This document shows, piece by piece, positions 1 through 5,361 of a stretch of DNA of 6,792 nucleotides. Source of the DNA: Deltaproteobacteria bacterium (lineage in GTDB: Bacteria; Desulfobacterota; Dissulfuribacteria; Dissulfuribacterales; UBA3076); assembly GCA_030605675.1 (NCBI GenBank), contig JAUWHV010000088.1, positions 1 through 6,792 on the forward strand, written 5' to 3'. A program made the position numbers and the translations under genes. How positions within the stretch are numbered: the first letter of the stretch is position 1; the number at the start of each line of letters is the position of its first letter. Below the pieces are notes generated by a model. It did not search any database. It saw nothing but the letters and a program-made list of their open reading frames with translations, and was not told the DNA's origin.

Positions 1-1
1 A

Positions 2-145
2 AAGGTATATGAACGACTCCAGAGCCTTGGTAAACAGGAAAGACTGGGTGGTCCCCGGATTCCTCCACGAGACTGGACCCTTTACAACACCTCCTCATGG
101 CTGAATTTTTATCTTGGGAGGGACCATCATGGGATTGATGATTGA
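2..145 (+). CDS. C-terminal end of an unrecognised protein (5' end outside window)
   Basis: Reading frame 2 is open from the left edge for 47 codons and ends at TGA (143-145). The residues look like real protein rather than chance translation: mixed charged and aromatic content with a segment IPPRDWTLYNTSSWLNFYLG near the end, followed by RDHHGIDD. The other two forward frames are less convincing; frame 1 stops at once. I do not recognise the family. The last three sense codons and the stop lie inside the ATTGATG heptamer array that starts at 134, so the present C-terminus is at least partly repeat-encoded and the original stop may have been replaced. No terminator hairpin is evident after it. 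Coding status is moderately supported; function is unknown. Confidence 0.5.
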   Translation, partial: KVYERLQSLGKQERLGGPRIPPRDWTLYNTSSWLNFYLGRDHHGIDD

Positions 146-206
146 TGATTGATGATTGATGATTGATGATTGAGGAATTGAGGAATTGAGGGATTGAGGG
201 ATTGGG
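134..206. repeat. Heptamer-to-octamer microsatellite (ATTGATG / ATTGAGGR)
   Basis: ATTG recurs ten times, at 134, 141, 148, 155, 162, 169, 177, 185, 193 and 201. The first six are spaced by 7 (five perfect ATTGATG units, then ATTGAGG) and the last four by 8 (ATTGAGGA or ATTGAGGG units). The array overlaps the stop of the upstream gene and lies about 110 bp before the aminotransferase start. The downstream stretch to about 260 stays G/T-rich with further ATTGGG pieces (201-206, 253-258), as if decayed copies continue. No spacers of CRISPR type are present. Confidence 0.9.
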
Positions 207-237
207 TTGTTTGTGTGGGGTTGGGGTAAAATTTAAG

Positions 238-266
238 TTGACAACAAGGGGGATTGGGTGAATTCA
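238..266 (+). promoter_or_regulatory. Possible sigma-70 promoter for the aminotransferase
   Basis: A perfect -35 hexamer TTGACA lies at 238-243, at the edge of the repeat-derived region. The -10 is poor: AATTCA at a 17-bp spacer, or ATTCAT at 18 bp. It would give a leader of roughly 45 nt before the ATG at 318. The only other support is its location, so this is a weak prediction. Confidence 0.3.
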
Positions 267-317
267 TTGGGATGATGATTGTTAAGTCTGTAGAGTCTTC
301 ATGAGGTATAAATCGAT

Positions 318-1517
318 ATGAGTACACTTAAGAAAATCAACCCTTCAAAACGAACAGAGCATATTGCTTATGCCATTAGGGATATCGTGCTGGTCGCTGA
401 TAAGAGAAAGGCCGCCGGCGGTGATCTCTTTTATCTTAACATAGGTGATCCTGTGCTCTTTGATTTTCACACACCCAGACACCTCATAGATGCCACCTAC
501 AAGGCAATGCTGGATGATCACACCGGGTATTCTGCCTCTGAGGGGGTGCCTGAGGCCATTGAGGCCGTGAGGCAGGAAGCCGTGGGAAGCGGCATAGAGC
601 CGCATGAGATACTGATTACCACGGGCGCCAGTGAGGCTATTGATTTTGCACTCTCCGCTCTGGTGAACAAGGGCGAAAATGTGCTCGTTCCATCACCAGG
701 TTATCCTCTTTACCATGCGCTTCTCAGCCGTCTGCTTGGTGAGCCCAGGCCTTATTTGCTGGACGAAGACAATGGCTGGCAACCGGATATTGATCACATA
801 GAGAAACAGATAGATGAAAACACACGGGCAATTGTGATCATAAACCCCAATAATCCCACAGGTGCAGTGTATAGTGAGGACACCCTGCGCCAGGTAATAA
901 AAATTGCAAGGCATCATAACCTGGTAATTCTCAGCGACGAGATATACGACAAACTTATCCTGAACGGCCAGCGCCACATCAGTACAGCCTCATTGGACAA
1001 AGAGCTCCCTATAGTAACCTTTAACGGCCTTTCCAAGTGTTATCTTGCCCCTGGTTTCCGTATCGGATGGTCCATAGTAAGCGGGGCGCCTGAGCTTGTG
1101 GGGGATTACACCGAGGCCATGAAAAAGCTTGTGAGGGCCAGGCTCTGCGCCTCGCACCCAAAGCAGTTTGCAATATCACCCGCCCTGAACGGCGACCATA
1201 TCCATATTAAAGAGATGACAGAAAAACTGATTCGACGCAGGGACCTGACAGTCGAAAGGCTAAATGCCATTCAGGGCATATCCTGCCAGAGACCTGACGG
1301 GGCATTCTATGCCTTTCCCAGGATCGAAGAAGATGTGGATGACAAGGAATTTGTAAAGGGCCTCATCCGTGAGACCGGTGTGGTCGTGGTACATGGCAGC
1401 GGCTTTGGTCCCCTGCCTGAGACTCCGCACTTCCGTGTGGTCTTTCTTCCTCCTGAAGATATCTTAAATGAGGCATATGACAGGTTAGAAGGATATATGA
1501 GGCAACATTTCAGCTAG
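318..1517 (+). CDS. PLP-dependent class I/II aminotransferase, AlaA-like
   Basis: This 399-residue cytosolic protein is a fold-type I aminotransferase moving an amino group between an amino acid and a 2-oxo acid. Visible landmarks in order are: NIGDP (41-45); GASEA cofactor-phosphate region (103-107); PSPGYPLY (125-132); INPNNPTG (175-182) with the PLP-contacting Asn179; SDEIY (206-210) with Asp207 and Tyr210; SKCYLAPGFRIGW (239-251) with Schiff-base Lys240; and HFRVVF with substrate-carboxylate Arg373. The length and the SK-Y-x-x-x-GFR-x-GW segment resemble the AlaA type (glutamate-pyruvate aminotransferase), but aspartate or aromatic substrates cannot be excluded, so no symbol is given. The ATG start has GAGG at 303-306, 11 nt upstream, a slightly long spacing. 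It is transcribed alone and converges on the response-regulator gene. Confidence 0.93.
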   Translation: MSTLKKINPSKRTEHIAYAIRDIVLVADKRKAAGGDLFYLNIGDPVLFDFHTPRHLIDATYKAMLDDHTGYSASEGVPEAIEAVRQEAVGSGIEPHEILITTGASEAIDFALSALVNKGENVLVPSPGYPLYHALLSRLLGEPRPYLLDEDNGWQPDIDHIEKQIDENTRAIVIINPNNPTGAVYSEDTLRQVIKIARHHNLVILSDEIYDKLILNGQRHISTASLDKELPIVTFNGLSKCYLAPGFRIGWSIVSGAPELVGDYTEAMKKLVRARLCASHPKQFAISPALNGDHIHIKEMTEKLIRRRDLTVERLNAIQGISCQRPDGAFYAFPRIEEDVDDKEFVKGLIRETGVVVVHGSGFGPLPETPHFRVVFLPPEDILNEAYDRLEGYMRQHFS

Positions 1518-1550
1518 TTTCCATCCAGAATGACCTTTGAGCGGATCATA

Positions 1551-1610
1551 AGGACCCGTAAAAGAATAACTCCTACGTGGGAAATAATCAAAACCTATTT
1601 CCTTTACCCT
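1551..1610. repeat. Degenerate copy of an inverted-repeat element between convergent genes
   Basis: The left arm starting at 1551 (AGGACCCGTAAAAGAATAAC) nearly equals the left arm of the element at 4127-4198, with one substitution in the first 19 bases. A degraded right arm, TATTTCCTTTAC, lies at 1596-1607. A separate 7-bp stem is also possible inside it (GGAAATA 1580-1586 with TATTTCC 1596-1602, 9-nt loop). It sits in the 100-bp gap between the stops of the aminotransferase and the response regulator and ends 8 bp from the latter. It could act as a bidirectional terminator, but there is no convincing T-tract in either direction. Confidence 0.6.
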
Positions 1611-1617
1611 ATACTCC

Positions 1618-2025
1618 TCATGGATGCCGGCTTGCCATATTGATGCGTTTTTCATGTTCTACTTTTCTATCATAGGCCTTGTTGATTTTTGCGATCAGGT
1701 CTTCAGTATCACAGGGTTTGCTCAGATAACCATAGGCGCCAAGCTTCATTCCTTCTATGCCCGATTCCCTGGACGCATGTCCAGTTAACATGATCACCTC
1801 GGTAAGTGGCCTTATCTTCTTGATTTCCCCCAGGGTCTCGATCCCGTCCATACCAGGCATAAGCACGTCCAATATGACCACATCAAAATCGTGTTCAATC
1901 GTCATTTCAAGGGCGTTTTCACCACTTAAGCAGATTGTTACATCATACTGATAGCTTATCAAGCGCCTTGAGAGAAATTCCAAGAACATTTCTTCATCAT
2001 CAACTAGTAATAGCCTGGGTTTCAT
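1618..2025 (-). CDS. Single-domain response regulator (CheY-like receiver)
   Basis: The 135-residue product is a receiver domain with only a short charged C-terminal tail and no output domain. Key residues are present: acidic pocket Asp9, Asp10 and Glu11 (LLLVDDEE), phosphoacceptor Asp53 (VVILDVLMPGMDG), Thr81 (MLTGHA), and Tyr100 and Lys103 (GAYGYLSKP). It should accept phosphate from a histidine kinase and pass the signal by protein contact. The GxxLGAYGYLSKP style resembles receivers of NtrC-type regulators. The ATG at 2025-2023 is preceded by AGGA with a 6-nt spacer. It lies 137 bp downstream of the sigma-54 activator in the same orientation, and that activator has no receiver of its own. 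A functional pairing is therefore an attractive inference, but the gap contains a hairpin and no histidine kinase is in the window. Confidence 0.93.
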   Translation of the reverse strand: MKPRLLLVDDEEMFLEFLSRRLISYQYDVTICLSGENALEMTIEHDFDVVILDVLMPGMDGIETLGEIKKIRPLTEVIMLTGHASRESGIEGMKLGAYGYLSKPCDTEDLIAKINKAYDRKVEHEKRINMASRHP

Positions 2026-2070
2026 CCTTAGTCCTATGTTCGAAAATTGTTCCTACCTAAACATTCATGA

Positions 2071-2090
2071 CGGGGGTCTCGTCACCCCCG
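2071..2090. terminator. GC-rich stem-loop between the sigma-54 activator and the response regulator
   Basis: CGGGGGT (2071-2077) pairs perfectly with ACCCCCG (2084-2090) around a 6-nt loop. On the minus strand it follows the activator stop by about 70 nt and is followed by TCATGAATGTTT, not a clean U-run. It is therefore an imperfect intrinsic terminator or attenuator that could reduce read-through into the response regulator. Confidence 0.4.
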
Positions 2091-2091
2091 A

Positions 2092-2121
2092 GTCTGTGTT
2101 CGTCTGTGTGTGTCTGTGGCT
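2092..2121. repeat. Three GTCTGTG units at exact 10-bp spacing
   Basis: GTCTGTG occurs at 2092-2098, 2102-2108 and 2112-2118, separated by TTC, TGT and GCT. The 10-bp period would place each copy on the same face of the helix. It lies directly beside the stem-loop at 2071-2090, in the gap between two minus-strand genes. It could be simple-sequence DNA or a set of phased protein-binding sites; the sequence does not decide. Confidence 0.7.
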
Positions 2122-2162
2122 AACTCAAAGAGCATTTTCACGGTGAATCCTGCATGTCAGGC

Positions 2163-3242
2163 CTATAACTTGGCCTGGCCTCCTTTTCCCATCCTCTGAA
2201 ACTCAATACCATAGTCGCTCATCTTTTGGCGAAGGGTGCGGGGTTTAATCTCCAAAAGTTCAGCGGCCCTGGCTCTCTGTCCTTTCGTCATCTCTAAGGC
2301 CCTCAGAATAATGGTTTTTTCCAGCCGTTGACGTGCCTTTCGCAATGGCTCAATAGGACCATGGACTGCAAAATCGAAAGATGATACGCTTGAATTATGG
2401 GACTCTTGCCCCGGATTCTCCCCAGGATCAAAGGTCACTACGTCCATAGCATCCTCTGGAAAATCACTAACAGTGATTAGAGGTCCTTGGGCCATTAGAA
2501 ACATTCTTTCCATTATGTTCTTAAGGTGTCTAATATTCCCCGGCCAATCATAAGACATCAAGTATTCCATGGCATCAGGGGAAACAGATACCCTGGGTTT
2601 TTTATATAGTTTGGCAAATCTTTCCAGGAAATTATTCACCAGATGAGGAATTGCTGCCTTCCGTTTCCTTAAAGGAAGAAGGTTAATCGGGATCACCTTC
2701 AGGCGGTAGTAAAGATCCTTTCTAAAACGCCCTGCCCTGACTTCTGTTGTCAGATCCTTGTTTGTCGCCGCAACAATACGAACGTTCACCCTGATGGGTA
2801 CCTCTCCTCCGATTCGACAAAAGCAGCCATCTTCCAGTACCCGCAGAAAGTTCACCTGATTAGACAGTGAAATCTCCGAGACTTCATCTAAAAAGAGAGT
2901 TCCATTATTGGCCTGCTCAAATCTCCCCCTGGTTTGCCTGACAGCACCTGTAAAGGCTCCTTTTTCATGGCCGAATAGTTTGTTTTCAAACAGCTCACCG
3001 GAAAGAGTACCGCAGTTTACCGGCACAATAGGTTTGTCCCTCCGGTTGCTTTTTTGATGAATGATGCGGGCCACAAGCTCTTTTCCAGTTCCGGACTCCC
3101 CGGAAATTAAAATATTGGCGTCAAATTTGGCAATCTGTTGCACGGTTCTGATCACCGAATGCATATGCTCGCTTACTACGACAAACTCTGGGAATAGGTC
3201 CGGCTCGATTTGACCGTGTAACGCAATCTTATGAGGCCTCAT
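2163..3242 (-). CDS. Sigma-54-dependent transcriptional activator (enhancer-binding protein) without an N-terminal sensory domain
   Basis: This 359-residue AAA+ activator uses ATP hydrolysis to open sigma-54 RNA polymerase complexes. Domains: a short N-terminus (1-20); the central AAA+ domain with Walker A GESGTGKE (48-55), the sigma-54-contacting GAFTGA loop intact (95-100), Walker B LFLDE (116-120), sensor I ATN (159-161), arginine-finger region FRKDLYYRL (173-181) and sensor II WPGNIRHLKN (233-242); a linker (about 255-300); and a Fis-type helix-turn-helix (about 305-345, TKGQRARAAELLEIKPRTLR). It lacks the receiver, GAF or PAS domain of most family members, an architecture like PspF. Upstream of the ATG the frame is open for only about 25 codons before a stop, with no other ATG, so no sensory domain has been lost to a wrong start. 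AAGGCGAAG upstream is the likely ribosome site. It is divergent from the CBS gene, which has a sigma-54 promoter. Confidence 0.95.
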   Translation of the reverse strand: MRPHKIALHGQIEPDLFPEFVVVSEHMHSVIRTVQQIAKFDANILISGESGTGKELVARIIHQKSNRRDKPIVPVNCGTLSGELFENKLFGHEKGAFTGAVRQTRGRFEQANNGTLFLDEVSEISLSNQVNFLRVLEDGCFCRIGGEVPIRVNVRIVAATNKDLTTEVRAGRFRKDLYYRLKVIPINLLPLRKRKAAIPHLVNNFLERFAKLYKKPRVSVSPDAMEYLMSYDWPGNIRHLKNIMERMFLMAQGPLITVSDFPEDAMDVVTFDPGENPGQESHNSSVSSFDFAVHGPIEPLRKARQRLEKTIILRALEMTKGQRARAAELLEIKPRTLRQKMSDYGIEFQRMGKGGQAKL

Positions 3243-3332
3243 CTTATCTTCGCCTTTTCTCGCTGCCTGCCTGCCGATTGCCCGAATCCCACAGAAGGAT
3301 AGGGTAATTGACTGTTTCTCTTTAAATTAAAA

Positions 3333-3361
3333 TTAGTAGCAGATGGGCAAAAAAATGTCAA
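3333..3361 (-). promoter_or_regulatory. Putative sigma-70 promoter of the sigma-54 activator gene
   Basis: On the minus strand a perfect TTGACA (3361-3356) is followed after 17 bp by TACTAA (3338-3333). The -10 matches the consensus at only three positions, but the surroundings are very AT-rich. Transcription would begin near 3326, giving a leader of roughly 84 nt. The palindrome centred at about 3392 would then lie near -66. Confidence 0.45.
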
Positions 3362-3383
3362 AAACTATTTTGCTTCAAACTTT

Positions 3384-3401
3384 TCGGCATAAATATGCCG
3401 A
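3384..3401. promoter_or_regulatory. Palindromic operator / candidate enhancer site for the sigma-54 activator
   Basis: TCGGCATA-AA-TATGCCGA is a perfect dyad with 8-bp arms and a 2-bp centre. It is located about 120 bp upstream of the start expected from the sigma-54 promoter at 3490-3505, which is the normal range for an upstream activating sequence. The dyad suits a Fis-type helix-turn-helix dimer such as the activator encoded next door. Because it also lies upstream of the activator's own sigma-70-like promoter, it could be autoregulatory. The motif is direct observation; the bound protein is inferred. Confidence 0.65.
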
Positions 3402-3448
3402 TTCATAAACGGCTGGAGTTTTCTGCAAATAGTACACAAATGCTTAAA

Positions 3449-3461
3449 AATCAATATGTTA
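3449..3461 (+). promoter_or_regulatory. IHF-type binding site
   Basis: AATCAATATGTTA matches the IHF consensus WATCARNNNNTTR at every fixed position. It lies between the palindrome (3384-3401) and the sigma-54 promoter (3490-3505), where IHF usually bends DNA to bring the activator to polymerase. In AT-rich DNA a chance match is possible; the position is the main support. Confidence 0.6.
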
Positions 3462-3489
3462 GCAAATAGCAGGTAAACATCCAAGGATC

Positions 3490-3505
3490 TGGCACATCGC
3501 TTGCT
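3490..3505 (+). promoter_or_regulatory. Sigma-54 (-24/-12) promoter of the CBS-domain gene
   Basis: TGGCAC-ATCGC-TTGCT matches the sigma-54 consensus TGGCAC-N5-TTGCW at all fixed positions, with the invariant GG at 3491-3492 and GC at 3503-3504 in correct spacing. Transcription is expected to start near 3516 and run to the CBS gene at 3596, giving a leader of about 80 nt. The gene for a sigma-54 activator starts about 250 bp away on the other strand. Confidence 0.85.
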
Positions 3506-3527
3506 CAAATTAAGAAGTCACTGAGTA

Positions 3528-3581
3528 GGTAGAAGGTAGAAGGCTCAAGTATGTCAGCCTATCACCTTCAGCCTTCTACCT
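3528..3581. repeat. Oppositely oriented heptamer repeats forming a hairpin in the CBS leader
   Basis: On the + strand GGTAGAA occurs at 3528-3534 and 3535-3541, followed by GGCTCAA. On the minus strand, from 3580 to 3553, four heptamers run in register: GGTAGAA, GGCTGAA, GGTGATA and GGCTGAC. The two arrays make a 12-bp perfect inverted repeat, AGGTAGAAGGCT (3534-3545) with AGCCTTCTACCT (3570-3581), around a 24-nt loop. It lies downstream of the predicted sigma-54 start and so would be transcribed, ending one base before the weak ribosome site. Confidence 0.85.
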
Positions 3582-3595
3582 AAAGAGCTATATAT

Positions 3596-4090
3596 ATGTC
3601 TGAAAAACGAATTAAAGATCTGATGCTTGATGTGTTGGCACTTGAACGTATATCGCCGCAGACAAAGGTGGCAGAAGCGGTCAAGTTGCTGAATGAAAAA
3701 CAAAAAGGTAGGTGTCCTTCGTCCTTGCTGGTGGTTGACGAGGCGGAAGACGAGGAAGAGATCCTGGGAATGCTCACTATTGATGATATTATTGCTCATA
3801 TGGAGTTTTCTACAAAGGCCACCGAAGAGCTTCCTATCTTCTGGCAGGGTCAGTTTTTGGAGGAATGTGAGATTATACTAAAAAGGCCCGGCAGTGAAAT
3901 CATGTCGCCGGTAATGCATGTTATTCATCAAAACGGTACCCTCATGGAAGCTGTCCATCTCATGACTTCTCACAAGATCGATTGGCTCCCTGTCGTGGAA
4001 GGGGAAGCTGTCGTAGGAATTCTTTTAAAGGAAGACCTGTTTAAAGAAATCGTGGCGGCAGCCACATCTGAAGTTCCAGATTTTCCTTAA
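3596..4090 (+). CDS. Tandem CBS-domain protein
   Basis: The 164-residue soluble protein is essentially a pair of CBS domains, about 8-68 and 101-152, joined by a segment containing FWQGQFLEECEI. CBS pairs bind adenine nucleotides and act as energy or redox sensors, but no catalytic domain is attached here, so the partner is unknown. The ribose-contact pattern G-x-x-T/S-x-x-D is complete in CBS1 (Gly58, Thr61, Asp64). In CBS2 the Ser/Thr position is Leu144 (Gly141...Asp147), suggesting only one good nucleotide site. The ATG at 3596 has only a weak AAAGAG upstream (3582-3587), and a hairpin ends just before it, so translation may be modest or regulated. Expression should depend on the sigma-54 promoter at 3490-3505. 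Confidence 0.9.
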   Translation: MSEKRIKDLMLDVLALERISPQTKVAEAVKLLNEKQKGRCPSSLLVVDEAEDEEEILGMLTIDDIIAHMEFSTKATEELPIFWQGQFLEECEIILKRPGSEIMSPVMHVIHQNGTLMEAVHLMTSHKIDWLPVVEGEAVVGILLKEDLFKEIVAAATSEVPDFP

Positions 4091-4095
4091 ACCCT

Positions 4096-4122
4096 GAACA
4101 AGGAACCTTTGAACCTGTGAAC
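4096..4122. repeat. Degenerate GAAC repeat with 7-8 bp period
   Basis: GAAC occurs at 4096, 4103, 4111 and 4119 (spacings 7, 8, 8), starting six bases after the CBS stop codon. The period matches that of the ATTG array at 134-206, but the unit sequence differs. The copies are degenerate, so this is weaker than the other arrays. Confidence 0.5.
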
Positions 4123-4126
4123 GCTT

Positions 4127-4198
4127 AGGACCCGTAAAGGAATAAGTCATTGGAATTCGCGCTCAGATTTAGGGAAGAGTTATTCCTTTACGGATCCC
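4127..4198. repeat. Inverted-repeat element between convergent CBS and ATPase genes
   Basis: The left arm AGGACCCGTAAAGGAATAA (4127-4145) and the reverse complement of the right arm (4180-4198) agree at 17 of 19 positions, around a 34-nt centre. A related copy occurs in the other convergent gap at 1551-1610, with conserved arms but an unrelated centre. Candidates are a bidirectional terminator, a REP-like or MITE-like element, or a structured RNA. There is no clear T-tract, and no target-site duplication could be established by eye. Confidence 0.8.
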
Positions 4199-4218
4199 TA
4201 CTATCCCAACGGCCCTGG

Positions 4219-5349
4219 TCAGGTCACAGTGAGCAGCTCTGCTACCACTGCATCCGCCTTTGTCAAAAGCCTTCGTACCATAGTGGTTGCTCCAGTGGCC
4301 TGGTTTTCAGCAAGCAGAAGGGTCTTTAGGCCAAGGGGGACGATTTCTCTGTGGCATTTGGACATGGCCATTATGAGCGCAGCCAAGGCGCTCAGGGCCT
4401 GATCCAGTTCAGGATTAGTCTGGAAATTAACGGCTCGAAGTCGTCTCAAAAGATAGGCCACACAGGCGCTGAGCAATGCGTAGGCCTGAATTTTGTTCAG
4501 TTGTTCTGTATCAGGAGCATCTCCCTCAAGCAGAATCCGATGTGCATCCCACTTGGCAAAGAGCTGATGGTACTCTATGAATTTTGTGGCTGCGTCAGAG
4601 CCGACATGGCCTGAGAGTATTACAAACAGGGTCTTTTCATCCAGCTCCTCGCCGCAGGCGTTAAGCGTATGGGAAGCATAGGTCCACGAGCGAGGAGACG
4701 ACCATGCCTGTGACTCCATGGGGGTCCCCAGAAAGTATTCAGGATAGTGTTGCAGAAAGGTGATAACATCCTGACGGAGTCCCATTTGCATGGCAAAGTC
4801 CCTTGTCCATTGGTCAACGTCCGGCCGCAGGTCCACAAAGAAGATCCGGTTGGCAACCGGGGCCAGGATTTCATGAAAGTCCGCCCGATCCGTTGAACGA
4901 TTACCTGCAAGTACCATGGCTACACGCTCAGGCAACCGGTGGTCATGAATGGTGCGGTATGTCAGCAACTGAAAGAGGTAGGCCTGGATCTGGCGATTAC
5001 ATAAGTGGGCATCATCCAGGAAGAGGATAATAGGGACATTCGAGTTGGCAGGCGCTATTTCAAGCACATCGAAATTGAAGATCTCCGGGCAGGACCAACG
5101 GACCTGCTTGCCATTCCCGGCATCTTGAACCATAGGCAAGCCTGTGATCTGTTCCAGCATCAGAGTGGCCATATAGACCACCTTGAGCCCGTATCCCTTC
5201 TGTTGGCAGAACTGGCGCATGAGATCGGATTTGCCTATCCCGGGCGGGCCGGACAGCCAAAGTATGGACCAGGTCCGGCCGGTCAGGCCTGAATCTGTGT
5301 GGCGAGTGATATAGGGTATGGTCTCTGAAAGGGTTAAACCGGTATTCAT
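4219..5349 (-). CDS. MoxR-type AAA+ ATPase
   Basis: The protein (376 residues from the chosen ATG; numbering below counts two extra upstream codons) has an N-terminal AAA+ core of the MoxR/AAA_5 type: Walker A GPPGIGKS (36-43), Walker B LFLDDAH (111-117), sensor 1 AGNRSTD with Asn152, arginine-finger candidate Arg170 (PVANRIFF) and sensor 2 SPRSW with Arg222. The C-terminal 140 residues are helical and unassigned. MoxR ATPases act as chaperone-like machines with VWA-domain partners, and the gene directly upstream encodes one. The open frame begins at TTG (5355), but ATG at 5349-5347 is preferred because GAGGG (5361-5357) lies 7 nt before it and only one nucleotide before the TTG. That GAGGG overlaps the TGA of the upstream gene, indicating translational coupling. 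The function of the complex is unknown. Confidence 0.9.
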   Translation of the reverse strand: MNTGLTLSETIPYITRHTDSGLTGRTWSILWLSGPPGIGKSDLMRQFCQQKGYGLKVVYMATLMLEQITGLPMVQDAGNGKQVRWSCPEIFNFDVLEIAPANSNVPIILFLDDAHLCNRQIQAYLFQLLTYRTIHDHRLPERVAMVLAGNRSTDRADFHEILAPVANRIFFVDLRPDVDQWTRDFAMQMGLRQDVITFLQHYPEYFLGTPMESQAWSSPRSWTYASHTLNACGEELDEKTLFVILSGHVGSDAATKFIEYHQLFAKWDAHRILLEGDAPDTEQLNKIQAYALLSACVAYLLRRLRAVNFQTNPELDQALSALAALIMAMSKCHREIVPLGLKTLLLAENQATGATTMVRRLLTKADAVVAELLTVT

Positions 5350-5356
5350 ATACAAT

Positions 5357-5361
5357 CCCTC
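5357..5361 (-). promoter_or_regulatory. Ribosome binding site overlapping the upstream stop codon
   Basis: GAGGG on the minus strand (5361-5357) shares two bases with the TGA (5362-5360) of the VWA gene and lies 7 nt before the ATG of the ATPase. It decides the ATPase start in favour of ATG at 5349 and implies coupled translation and a fixed ratio of the two proteins. Confidence 0.8.

Noticed and set aside
134..206. CRISPR-like array
   Set aside because: Units are 7-8 bp and contiguous with no spacers, and no cas genes are present.
127..327. Minus-strand 66-codon frame covering the microsatellite
   Set aside because: Its product is mostly translated repeat (NHQSSII-type) and it overlaps the start of the aminotransferase; no ribosome site or domain supports it.
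1580..1602. Stand-alone intrinsic terminator for the aminotransferase
   Set aside because: The 7-bp stem is AT-rich and followed by only a short TTTA, and it falls inside the degenerate inverted-repeat element, so it is described there instead.
3425..3469. Direct repeat GCAAATAG (3425-3432 and 3462-3469) as extra activator sites
   Set aside because: It is only 8 bp in an AT-rich region, is not palindromic and does not resemble the dyad at 3384-3401; chance is a sufficient explanation.
4620..4910. Minus-strand 96-codon frame inside the ATPase gene
   Set aside because: It is an out-of-frame shadow of the ATPase with no domain signature of its own.
5350..5355. TTG start for the MoxR ATPase at 5355
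   Set aside because: The GAGGG ribosome site is only 1 nt from this TTG but 7 nt from the ATG at 5349, which is the better start.
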